Origin: Candidatus Limimorpha caballi
GTDB taxonomy: Bacteria > Bacteroidota > Bacteroidia > Bacteroidales > F082
NCBI GenBank assembly: GCA_018064605.1
Contig: JAGHUX010000001.1
Coordinates: forward strand, 1-64,000
Direction of reading: 5' to 3'
Length of the DNA: 64,000 bases
Shown here: positions 52,746-61,637 of the stretch, piece by piece
Layout: each line of letters starts with the position of its first letter
Position numbering within the stretch: position 1 is the stretch's first letter
Program-made: the position numbers and the translations under genes
The notes under the pieces: generated by a model
Database searches by the model: none
What the model saw: the letters and a program-made list of their open reading frames with translations, nothing else
What the model was told of the DNA's origin: nothing

Positions 52746-53357
52746 ATGAGGAAGTTAATCTTAACAATTATCGCGGCGGCACTGTTATTAAGCAGTTGCA
52801 GCGAATGCGAGAAAACAAACGAGAAAGCGATGAACTCAACAATGGAAGACCTGCTGACGCGCCGCAGCGTGCGCAGCTACACCGATGAGGTGCCTCCGAT
52901 GGAGGTGATTGAAGAAATCTGCAAGGCGGGCACTTACGCGCCGACAGGGATGAACAGGCAAGCCCCAATAATCATAGCGGTGACAAACCGTGAGGTGCGC
53001 GACAGGTTGAGCAAGCTCAACGCCGGCGTGTTCGGCAACGACACGGACCCGTTCTACGGCGCCCCGGTGGTGCTGGTGGTCTTGGCCGACACCACGGCCG
53101 CGCTCACGTGGAAGGAAGACGGCTCGCTCGTGATGGGCAACCTCCTGAACGCGGCACACGCCAAAGGACTCGGCTCATGCTGGATACACCGCGCCAAAGA
53201 GGTGTTCGAGACCGAAGAGGGCAAAGCCATCCTCCGCGGCCTCGGCATCGACGATTCGAAATACGTCGGCATCGGCAACTGCATCCTCGGCTACGTGAAA
53301 GGCGACTACCCGACGGCGAGACCGAGAAAAGACAATTATGTTTATTGGGTCAAGTGA
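52746..53357 (+). CDS. Nitroreductase-family flavoprotein with lipoprotein signal
   Basis: A 203-residue protein. A hydrophobic leader (KLILTIIAAALLL) ends in a good lipobox LSSC at Cys18, predicting export and lipid anchoring. The rest is a nitroreductase fold: LLTRRSVRSYTDEVPPMEVIEEICKAGTYAPTGMNRQAP (FMN phosphate-binding Arg and Ser), a middle WKEDGSLVMGNLLNAAHAKGLGSCWI and a C-terminal GNCILGYVKGDYPTARPRKD. The family uses FMN and NAD(P)H in the cytoplasm, so an exported member is odd. Start: ATG 52746 begins the signal sequence. Confidence 0.85.
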   Translation: MRKLILTIIAAALLLSSCSECEKTNEKAMNSTMEDLLTRRSVRSYTDEVPPMEVIEEICKAGTYAPTGMNRQAPIIIAVTNREVRDRLSKLNAGVFGNDTDPFYGAPVVLVVLADTTAALTWKEDGSLVMGNLLNAAHAKGLGSCWIHRAKEVFETEEGKAILRGLGIDDSKYVGIGNCILGYVKGDYPTARPRKDNYVYWVK

Positions 53358-53392
53358 CGGATTTCTCCAGTCGTTCATGTTGAAAAAATGCA

Positions 53393-53400
53393 TATCTTTG
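53393..53400 (+). promoter_or_regulatory. Probable -7 element of the helicase-fusion gene
   Basis: TATCTTTG, 27 bases before the ATG at 53428. No good -33 element is visible. Confidence 0.5.
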
Positions 53401-53427
53401 CACCGATGAAATGCAGAGTATAATTTG

Positions 53428-56400
53428 ATGAGATCAGTTGTATTTTTCGACCTTGAAATCGGAGTTGAGGACAAAATAATCAAAGATATAGGCGCCGCCG
53501 ACAATGACGGCAGGCAGATTCATTCCTCCAAAGTCAATGACCTTATGTCGTTTATGTCCAGTGCCGATTACATCTGCGGACATAACATCATTCACCATGA
53601 CCTGAAGTATCTGAAATCATATTTCAATGAGTCAGACATCCCTCAGGCCATCGACACACTTTACATCTCACCGCTGCTGTTTCCGCAAAAACCTTACCAC
53701 AAGCTGTTGAAAGACGACAAGTTACAGGTTGAGGAGCTCAACAATCCACTGAACGATTCGCTGAAGGCCAAGAGATTGTTCTATGACGAGGTGAATGCAT
53801 ACAACGCCTTGAATGACAACATGAAAATTATATTCTCCAAGTTGTTGAGAAACACTTTGGAGTTTAAGGCGTTCTTCAACTATGTTGGCATGCCTGTGAG
53901 TTTCTTCAGCGTTGAACATTACATAAGAAAGGAGTTCAAGGGTGAGATTTGCGACAACGCCGGCATTGAATCTATCATCGCGAACCATCCTGTCGAGCTT
54001 GCTTATGCCCTTGCACTCATCAGCACAAACGATCGTTATTCTGTCACACCTCGTTGGCTTCTGCACAACTATCCGATAATTGAAAACATCATAAAAATTC
54101 TATGCAACACTCCGTGCAACGGATGCCTGTATTGCAACAAGGCACACGATGTTCACAGCAAGTTGAGAAAATTTTTCGGATACGACAGGTTCCGCACATA
54201 TAATGGCGAGCCGTTGCAGGAGGAGGCTGTCAATGCCGCAGTGTCCGGAAAATCTTTGCTTGCAGTGTTCCCGACCGGTGGCGGCAAGTCGCTCACTTTC
54301 CAGCTTCCGGCCTTGATGGCGGGCGAAGCCACACACGGGCTCACCGTAGTCATATCGCCTCTCCAGTCGTTGATGAAAGACCAGGTTGACAACCTTAATG
54401 CCAGGGGCATCGTTGACGCGGTGACAATCAACGGACTGCTCAGTCCGATAGAACGTTCGGAAGCCATTGGCCGTGTGGCAAACGGCATGGCGTCGCTGTT
54501 GTACATCTCGCCCGAGCAACTGAGGTCAAACACAGTAGAGCGGCTACTCCTCTCAAGGAATATCGTTCGTTTTGTCATCGACGAGGCGCACTGTTTCTCG
54601 GCCTGGGGACATGATTTCAGGGTTGACTATTTCTATATCGGCGACTTTATCAGGAAACTGCAGGAGAAGAAACGTCTGCCGGAACCGATACCTGTATCAT
54701 GTTTCACCGCCACGGCCAAGCAAAAGGTTATCAGTGACATTCGTGAATATTTCTCAAACAAGCTGTCAATCAACCTTGAGTTGTTCGCCACCGATTCGAC
54801 ACGGAAGAATCTTCACTACGTTGTCTTGTACAAAGAGTCTGAAGAGGACAAATACGATGCTTTGCGGATGCTCATAGAGCGAAAGAATTGTCCGACAATA
54901 GTTTATGTGTCGAGGACAAGGAAATCCAGGGAGATTGCCGAAAGGTTGTGCAGCGACGGGTTCCCGGCGTTGCCGTTCAACGGCAAGATGGATTCAACGG
55001 ACAAGATCATCAATCAGGAGGCATTCATTCAGAACAAAGTCAAGGTGATGGTGGCGACATCGGCTTTCGGCATGGGTGTTGACAAGCCTGATGTCGGCTT
55101 GGTGGTTCACTACGACATCTCCGACTCACTTGAGAACTACGTGCAGGAATCGGGAAGAGCCGGGCGTGACCAGTCGATAAACGCCGAGTGCTTCGTGCTG
55201 TTCAACGACAACGACCTTGACAAGCATTTCATTCTCTTGAACCAGACGAAGCTGAGTTTCAGCGAGATACAGCAGGTCTGGAAGGCGATAAAAGACATGA
55301 CAAGGATGAGGCGGCGGATATGTTGCTCGGCATTGGAGATAGCGCGGCAGGCCGGCTGGGACGATTCGGTCAAAGACATTGAAACCAGGGTGAAGACGGC
55401 GGTGGCGGCACTCGAAAACGCCGGATACATAAGGCGCGGCAACAACGTCCCGCACATCTACGCCACAAGCATTAAAGTCAGGAACATGGATGAGGCGGCC
55501 TCCAAGATTGACGGGGCACAATTCATCGACGAAGCCAGCAAAAGCAACTGCAAATGCATCGTCAAGTCGCTGATCTCCGCAAGAAGCATCGCACAGGCAG
55601 TCGATGACGACGCGGAGTCACGTGTTGACTATCTCGCCGACATCCTCGGCATCGAGAAAAACGACGTCATCTATTGCATAAACATGATGAGGCAGGAAGG
55701 CATCCTCTCCGACTCTATGGACATGTCGGCTCATCTTCTTTATTCCGAAAATGAGAACAGAGCCATGTCGCAACTTGAAAACTACGCAAAACTCGAAGAT
55801 TTCCTGCTCTCAAGAATCACTGAAGACGGATTTCAGATGCCGTTGAAGCATCTTAACGAAGACGCTCACGACAACAATATCACTTTCTCATCGGTCAGGA
55901 ACATACGCACCATACTTTACTACCTCACCATCAAAGGTTTTATAAAAAAACACGATGTCGCTTCCGGCGACACTTCGGGCGGTCAGCGTGTCGGCATTTT
56001 CCCGACAGCCGAATCAGGCAAGATGCACGAGAAATTTCTTAAACGCATTGATATTTGCCGATTCATAGTTCAAGAGTTATATAAGAAATCGAGACTTTCC
56101 ACCCATAAAGATGAAAATTTTGTCCTGGTGAACTTCTCCATGCTCGAACTGCTCGAGACATACAGGAAACAAATGACGATCGGCTTCACGTCATCTGGCA
56201 CTACGCAGGCCGACATTGAAGACGCTCTGCTTTATCTTTCAAAAATTGGAGCGATGAAACTCGAGGGTGGATTCCTCGTCCTGTACAACGGACTGGAGAT
56301 AAACAGGTTGGTTACAGACAACAAGATCCGTTACAAGATGGACGACTACAAGTCGATGGGGCAGTTCTATCAGCAAAGGATACAGCAGATTCACATCGTG

Positions 56401-58263
56401 GGCGAATACGCGCACCTGATGGTGAAAGACTACCCGTCGGCTTTGCAGTATGTTCAGGATTATTTCCAGATGGATTTCAAGAAGTTCATCGCGAAATATT
56501 TCAAGGCGGAAAGGGCGAGGCAGATTGAACGCAACATCACGCCGGCGAAATATGACCAACTCTTCGGTGGGTTGTCGGCCAAGCAATTGCAGATAATCAA
56601 CGATGCCGAATCGCGGCACATTGTTGTGGCGGCGGGTCCCGGGAGTGGGAAGACGAAGGTGCTGGTACACAAACTGGCGTCGCTTCTTCTCATGGAGGAC
56701 GTGAAACACGAGCAGCTGCTGATGCTTACATTCTCAAGGGCCGCCGCCACTGAGTTCAAGAAAAGACTCATCGGACTGATAGGCAACGCCGCAAACTTCG
56801 TGGAAATCAAGACATTCCATTCATATTGCTTCGACTTGCTCGGCAAGGTCGGATCCCTTGAGAACGCCGGTGACGTCGTGAAAGACGCGACCTCACTGAT
56901 TCTTTCCAACGGCGCCGAGATGAACAGGATTTCAAAGAAGGTACTTGTCATAGATGAGGCGCAGGACATGGACGCTGACGAGTTTTTACTGGTGCAGGCA
57001 CTGATGAAAGTCAACGACGACATGAGGGTGATCGCCGTCGGCGATGACGACCAGAACATCTACGAATTCAGAGGAGCCGACTCGAAATATCTGAGACAGA
57101 TGGTGACACGACACGATGCCGTGTTGTATGAGATGAACGACAACTACAGAAGCCTTCCGAATATCGTAAACATCTCCAATTCAGTCGCATCACTCATCAA
57201 AACAAGGATGAAGTCTCGTCCAATCCGATCTGTCCATAAGGAAAACGGCAAGGTCATAATAACCATGCACGCCTGTCCTAATTTTGAGCAAGCCATAGTG
57301 AATCAGATTATTGACAATGGTGAGACGGGAAAAACATGCGTCCTGACAAATACCAATGAAGATGCGTTAAATCTGGTCGGCTTGCTCGTTGACAGGGGAA
57401 TACGCGCCAAACTCATCCAGACATTCGACAGCTTCAGCATATATGACATCGCGGAAATAAGGTTTCTCATGAAATGTATCGACAAGGAACTGCAATCGCC
57501 CGTGATAAGTGATTACATCTGGGAAAACGCAAAAGACAAGCTGTCGAGGAAGTACGCCGGCAGCGACTGCCTTGAACTCTGCTTGAACCTCATTCGCGAT
57601 TTTGAGGAGACGAATCCAAGCGTGAAATATCGCACTGATTTAGAAGAGTTTATCAAAGAATCAAAATTGGAGGATTTTTATCACGACGACAAGAATGTGA
57701 TTTATGTCTCAACCATTCACAAATCAAAGGGCAGGGAATTTGACACGGTGTATGTGATGCTGAAGAACTACGACATCTCCGATGATTCAGGCATACGCTG
57801 TCTTTATGTCGGGATGACGAGAGCGAAATCCTCACTGTACATCCATTGCGACAACGACATCTTCAGCGAGATTCATTCTGATTCGGTCGAAATAGCGAAA
57901 GACACTGACATTTACGAAGAGCCTGGCAAAGTGACGTTTCACCTCACCCACCGCGATGTGTTCCTCGGATACTTCAAAGGCATGAAAGGTGCCATTTTGA
58001 AACTTCAATCCGGCAATCCATTGCATCCTGCCAATAACTTTCTTTGCGCTGACATAGACGGAAGAGAGATTCCGGTCGTGAAGTTTTCCAGGGCGTTTGA
58101 AGGCAAGATTCAGAATTACAGAGACAAAGGTTTTGAAATGTCATCGGCGGCCGTCAGATTTGTCGTCGCGTGGAGAGATAAGGAAGATGAAAACGAGACC
58201 GAGACCGAGACCGCCATCATATTGCCGGTTGTCACAATGGAGAAGAAACATTATCTGTCATAA
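53428..58263 (+). CDS. Exonuclease-like / RecQ / UvrD triple-domain DNA helicase fusion
   Basis: An 1611-residue protein joining two helicase superfamilies. Residues 1-70 resemble a DEDD exonuclease: FFDLE (Asp8, Glu10) and GHNIIHHDLKYL (Asp58); the third acidic motif is not clear. Cys226, 230, 233 and 236 form a compact zinc-knuckle-like cluster. Residues from about 260 are RecQ (SF2): FPTGGGKS (281-288), VIDEAHCFSAWGHDFR (383 on), TATAKQKV and QESGRAGRD, followed by a RecQ C-terminal-like winged region. From about 1055 comes UvrD/Rep (SF1): GPGSGKT (1070-1076), VIDEAQDMD (Asp1176), GDDDQNIYEFRGA, TIHKSKGREFD and YVGMTRAKSSLYIH. One chain thus carries two ATP motors that normally move 3'-5'. 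Start is ATG 53428. A role in repair or defence is inferred. Confidence 0.9.
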   Translation: MRSVVFFDLEIGVEDKIIKDIGAADNDGRQIHSSKVNDLMSFMSSADYICGHNIIHHDLKYLKSYFNESDIPQAIDTLYISPLLFPQKPYHKLLKDDKLQVEELNNPLNDSLKAKRLFYDEVNAYNALNDNMKIIFSKLLRNTLEFKAFFNYVGMPVSFFSVEHYIRKEFKGEICDNAGIESIIANHPVELAYALALISTNDRYSVTPRWLLHNYPIIENIIKILCNTPCNGCLYCNKAHDVHSKLRKFFGYDRFRTYNGEPLQEEAVNAAVSGKSLLAVFPTGGGKSLTFQLPALMAGEATHGLTVVISPLQSLMKDQVDNLNARGIVDAVTINGLLSPIERSEAIGRVANGMASLLYISPEQLRSNTVERLLLSRNIVRFVIDEAHCFSAWGHDFRVDYFYIGDFIRKLQEKKRLPEPIPVSCFTATAKQKVISDIREYFSNKLSINLELFATDSTRKNLHYVVLYKESEEDKYDALRMLIERKNCPTIVYVSRTRKSREIAERLCSDGFPALPFNGKMDSTDKIINQEAFIQNKVKVMVATSAFGMGVDKPDVGLVVHYDISDSLENYVQESGRAGRDQSINAECFVLFNDNDLDKHFILLNQTKLSFSEIQQVWKAIKDMTRMRRRICCSALEIARQAGWDDSVKDIETRVKTAVAALENAGYIRRGNNVPHIYATSIKVRNMDEAASKIDGAQFIDEASKSNCKCIVKSLISARSIAQAVDDDAESRVDYLADILGIEKNDVIYCINMMRQEGILSDSMDMSAHLLYSENENRAMSQLENYAKLEDFLLSRITEDGFQMPLKHLNEDAHDNNITFSSVRNIRTILYYLTIKGFIKKHDVASGDTSGGQRVGIFPTAESGKMHEKFLKRIDICRFIVQELYKKSRLSTHKDENFVLVNFSMLELLETYRKQMTIGFTSSGTTQADIEDALLYLSKIGAMKLEGGFLVLYNGLEINRLVTDNKIRYKMDDYKSMGQFYQQRIQQIHIVGEYAHLMVKDYPSALQYVQDYFQMDFKKFIAKYFKAERARQIERNITPAKYDQLFGGLSAKQLQIINDAESRHIVVAAGPGSGKTKVLVHKLASLLLMEDVKHEQLLMLTFSRAAATEFKKRLIGLIGNAANFVEIKTFHSYCFDLLGKVGSLENAGDVVKDATSLILSNGAEMNRISKKVLVIDEAQDMDADEFLLVQALMKVNDDMRVIAVGDDDQNIYEFRGADSKYLRQMVTRHDAVLYEMNDNYRSLPNIVNISNSVASLIKTRMKSRPIRSVHKENGKVIITMHACPNFEQAIVNQIIDNGETGKTCVLTNTNEDALNLVGLLVDRGIRAKLIQTFDSFSIYDIAEIRFLMKCIDKELQSPVISDYIWENAKDKLSRKYAGSDCLELCLNLIRDFEETNPSVKYRTDLEEFIKESKLEDFYHDDKNVIYVSTIHKSKGREFDTVYVMLKNYDISDDSGIRCLYVGMTRAKSSLYIHCDNDIFSEIHSDSVEIAKDTDIYEEPGKVTFHLTHRDVFLGYFKGMKGAILKLQSGNPLHPANNFLCADIDGREIPVVKFSRAFEGKIQNYRDKGFEMSSAAVRFVVAWRDKEDENETETETAIILPVVTMEKKHYLS

Positions 58264-58284
58264 GATGAAATAGACGAATGTTGT

Positions 58285-58329
58285 AAAAAGCCGGCGCACA
58301 AGACCAAAATCCTTATGCGCCGGTTTTTT
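58285..58329. terminator. Bidirectional rho-independent terminator
   Basis: CCGGCGCA (58291-58298) pairs with TGCGCCGG (58316-58323), flanked by TTTTTT on the right and AAAAA on the left. It can end both the helicase transcript and the convergent protease transcript. Confidence 0.9.
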
Positions 58330-58346
58330 CTGTTCTACATTGAACC

Positions 58347-61300
58347 CTAATAGTTCGTCTTATCCGGATATTCCGGTATCGCGGGCTGCTGCGGCCAGCC
58401 TTTCATCTGCTCCATGATGACCTCGATGGCCTTGTCGAGCTGCGCGTCGGTGCCGTTGAACTCGTCGTACGGGTTGTTGTCGATGACGATGTCGGGGTCA
58501 ACGCCGTGGCCTTCGATGATCCAGTTGCCGTCGGCGTCGAACGGGGCGAACTCCGGGCGGTTCAGCGTGCCGCCGTCGATGAACGGCAGGCTGCCCCTGA
58601 TGCCAACCACGCCGCCCCACGAACGCGTGCCGATGGTCGTCCCGAGCTTGTAATGCTTGAACTGCCACGGGAACAGGTCGCCGTCGGATGCCGAGTATTT
58701 GTTGAACAACAACACCTTAGGGCCGTTCATCATCTGGAAAGGCTTTATCTCCGCGCCGCTGTTGCGCGTCATCGTGTACATCGCCACCTCACGGCGCAGA
58801 CGCTCGATGATCATCGGCGAGACGTTGCCGCCGCCGTTGCCGCGGTCGTCGATAATCAACGCCTTCTTCGTCAGCTGCGGGTAGAAATACTTCACGAACT
58901 CGTTCAGGCCGTCAACGCCCATGTCGGGGATGTGGATGTAACCGACCTGCCCGTCGGTCGCCTCGCTGACCTTGCGGATGTTTTCCTGAACCATGTTATA
59001 ATAATATAAGGAGTTCTCGCTGCCTATCGGCTTCACCACCACGTCGCGTGCACCGCTCTCCGACGCGCTGCTGTTCAACGAGAGCATCACCGCCTTGCCG
59101 GCCTTGCCCACCAACGCCTCATAGATGTTCGTCATCTCTTTTGTCGAGACGCCGTCGATTGCCACGATGTAGTCGCCTTCCTTCGCGTTGACGCCGATCT
59201 CGGCCAACGGCGATGTCGTCGCCTTGTTCCAGCTTTCGCCTTTCAATATCTTGACAATCTGGTAGTAGCCGCTGTCGTCGCGTCTGAGCTGTGCGCCGAG
59301 CAGCCCCTGTTTGATGCGGTCGGCCTCCACCCTGTCGCCGCCGCCGGTGTAAGCGTGTCCGATGTTGAGCTCGCCGATCATCTCGCCGATGAGATAGTTG
59401 ACGTCGTTGCGGTCGCCGCAGTAAGGGATCAAGACGGCGTATTTTTCATAGATGGCGGGCCAGTCGTTGCCGTGCATGTTCGGCGCATAGAAGAAGTCGC
59501 GCATCTGACGCCACGCCTCACGGTAGATCTGCGCCCATTCCTCGTGGAGGTTCACCCATTTCTTCATGCCGGAGAGGTCGGCGCCTTCTTCAGGAAGTTT
59601 CGTCTCGCCTTTCGGAGCATTTATCAACGAATACTTCCCGCGGTTCATGACAACCATCTTCGAGCCGTCAGGCAACAGGTCGTAGGCGACGCCTTTGCAG
59701 ATCTTCTTGGCCTCCCTCCCGCTCATGTCGAAATAATACAGGCCGTTGTTGTCGCCCCAAGCGCAGAAATAAACGCCGTTCTCAACCGCCTTCACATTGT
59801 AATAATAAGCGGTCTTAAGTCCCGGGAGCGGAATGATTCTGTCGATAATTCCTTCAAAATCAATGTTTATCGACTTCGTGTTATCAGCTTGGGCTTCTTC
59901 TTTCTTGCTGTTTTTCTTTTTTGAATCTTTCTCGTCTTTTGCCTCTGATTTCTCAACCTTCACCTCGTCGTTTTCCGTAAGGAACGGCGACGGAGTGTCT
60001 TTCTGCAAAGTAACGAAATAAACACGCGCCATCTCCTGATATGCGTGGTTCCATTCGGTGTTGCTGTAAATCGGGTCAAAGTCGCGTTCCGAAACGAAAT
60101 ACAGATACTTGCCGTTCTTGTCGAAGGCAGGGTTTAATGAATTGAACCATGTGTCGGTGACGGCCTCGGTCTTTTGAGTTTCAATGTTATAGACGAAAAT
60201 CTGGCTATACTCCGAGATTTTCCTGTCGGAATAAGCCACCCACCTGCTGTCGGGTGATATGGTGTAATCGCCGATTTCGCCGGCCTCGCTTCTCGCAATC
60301 TCGGTGATTTTCTTTGAGGCGATGTCAATCATCATGAGACGGTTCTCCTTGTCGTACCAGAAGATTTTCTTGCTGTCGGGCGACCATTTGGGAGAATATT
60401 TATAAGTCAGGGAAACGGTTTCCGGTGACGTGAGTTGTATCGCCTCTTCCCTGCCGTCTTGATTCTGGATGAAAAGCTCGTCGTTGCCAGTCCTGTCGGA
60501 GATGTAAGCGATGTATTTACCGTCGGGTGACCAGACCGCGCCTCGGTCGTGTGCGCCGTCCGACTTGGTGAGGTTGCGTGTGACACCCGACTCGAACGGT
60601 ACCGTCCAGATGTCGCCGCGGCCGCTGACGACGAGACGTTTGCCGTCGGGAGAGACGTTGACGGAAGTGATGTTCTTGGAGGCATCGACGTATTTCGTTC
60701 TTGAAGTGATTCCGTCATTGTTAATATGCACAGGGATGGCGTGTATCGAGTTGTCTTTCAAGCTCATGCGGAACAGCTCGCCGCCGTTTTCAAAGATGAT
60801 GTCTTTGTCGCCGAGCGACGGGAACTTCACGTCGTAATATGTGTAGTTCGTCACTTTCTCGGTCTTCTCCGTCGCGATGTCGTAGCAGAAGATGTTCATT
60901 GTGCGGTCGCGGTCGGAGCAGAAATAGATCTTGTCGCCGACCCACATCGGGAAGATGTCCTGCGAGTCGTTGTTTGTGATGTTTTTGAGTTCTTTTGTGT
61001 TGAAATCGAAAATCCAGATGTCGTCAGCCATGCCGCCTTTGTAGTATTTCCATGTGCGGAACTCGCGCATGACGCGGTTGAACGCAACTTTCGTGCCATC
61101 GGGCGAGTAGCTGATCCAACCGCCTTCACTGAATGGCAGTTGCTCGCTCAAACCGCCGTTGACATTCGTCACAAAAAGCTGGCCAACGAAGTCGTCCCAC
61201 GTTATCGAGCGTGTGCGATAGACGATGTTTTCGTTGTCTTTCCAGGTCATGACGATGTTGTTCGGCCCCATGCGGTCTGACAGGTCGTCACGGTCAAGTG

Positions 61301-61625
61301 TCGAGGTGTAAGTGAGACGATGCGGGGTGCCGCCTTGTGAAGGCATGACATAGACCTCGGTGTTTCCGTCGTACTGACCCGTGAACGCGATGTTTTTTCC
61401 GTCGGGCGAGAAACGCGCGAAGACCTCGAAGCCGTCGGCATCGTTTGTAAGTTGTTGAGCCACACCGCCTTTGGCATCGACGGTATAGATGTCACCGGCA
61501 TAGCTGAACACGACCTGATTGCCGTGAATCGCCGGAAAACGAAGCATCTTCGCCTCGTCCTGCGCCTGCATCGACAATGTGCCGAATGCAAGCAACATGC
61601 TGATAATCAAAGTTTTTGTTTTCAT
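58347..61625 (-). CDS. Tricorn-like S41 protease, exported
   Basis: A 1092-residue tricorn-protease homologue with a signal peptide (MKTKTLIISMLLAFGTLSMQAQ). The N-terminal half is a set of beta-propeller blades with repeated SPDGK-type motifs (FSPDGKNIAFTG, YSPDGTKVAF, VSPDGKRLVVSG, WSPDGKYIAYISDRTGNDELF). A Lys/Glu/Ser-rich linker follows (near 565-590), then the C1 region with the His in NIGHAYTGGGD, a PDZ domain (LAEIGVNAKEGDYIVAIDGVSTKEM) and the S41 catalytic part with IIDDRGNGGGN and the nucleophile Ser in YSASDGDLFPW. Such proteins trim peptides; export suggests a periplasmic role in peptide use. It is 12 bases downstream of the AddA-like gene. Confidence 0.93.
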   Translation of the reverse strand: MKTKTLIISMLLAFGTLSMQAQDEAKMLRFPAIHGNQVVFSYAGDIYTVDAKGGVAQQLTNDADGFEVFARFSPDGKNIAFTGQYDGNTEVYVMPSQGGTPHRLTYTSTLDRDDLSDRMGPNNIVMTWKDNENIVYRTRSITWDDFVGQLFVTNVNGGLSEQLPFSEGGWISYSPDGTKVAFNRVMREFRTWKYYKGGMADDIWIFDFNTKELKNITNNDSQDIFPMWVGDKIYFCSDRDRTMNIFCYDIATEKTEKVTNYTYYDVKFPSLGDKDIIFENGGELFRMSLKDNSIHAIPVHINNDGITSRTKYVDASKNITSVNVSPDGKRLVVSGRGDIWTVPFESGVTRNLTKSDGAHDRGAVWSPDGKYIAYISDRTGNDELFIQNQDGREEAIQLTSPETVSLTYKYSPKWSPDSKKIFWYDKENRLMMIDIASKKITEIARSEAGEIGDYTISPDSRWVAYSDRKISEYSQIFVYNIETQKTEAVTDTWFNSLNPAFDKNGKYLYFVSERDFDPIYSNTEWNHAYQEMARVYFVTLQKDTPSPFLTENDEVKVEKSEAKDEKDSKKKNSKKEEAQADNTKSINIDFEGIIDRIIPLPGLKTAYYYNVKAVENGVYFCAWGDNNGLYYFDMSGREAKKICKGVAYDLLPDGSKMVVMNRGKYSLINAPKGETKLPEEGADLSGMKKWVNLHEEWAQIYREAWRQMRDFFYAPNMHGNDWPAIYEKYAVLIPYCGDRNDVNYLIGEMIGELNIGHAYTGGGDRVEADRIKQGLLGAQLRRDDSGYYQIVKILKGESWNKATTSPLAEIGVNAKEGDYIVAIDGVSTKEMTNIYEALVGKAGKAVMLSLNSSASESGARDVVVKPIGSENSLYYYNMVQENIRKVSEATDGQVGYIHIPDMGVDGLNEFVKYFYPQLTKKALIIDDRGNGGGNVSPMIIERLRREVAMYTMTRNSGAEIKPFQMMNGPKVLLFNKYSASDGDLFPWQFKHYKLGTTIGTRSWGGVVGIRGSLPFIDGGTLNRPEFAPFDADGNWIIEGHGVDPDIVIDNNPYDEFNGTDAQLDKAIEVIMEQMKGWPQQPAIPEYPDKTNY

Positions 61626-61637
61626 GTATTAGATTTT

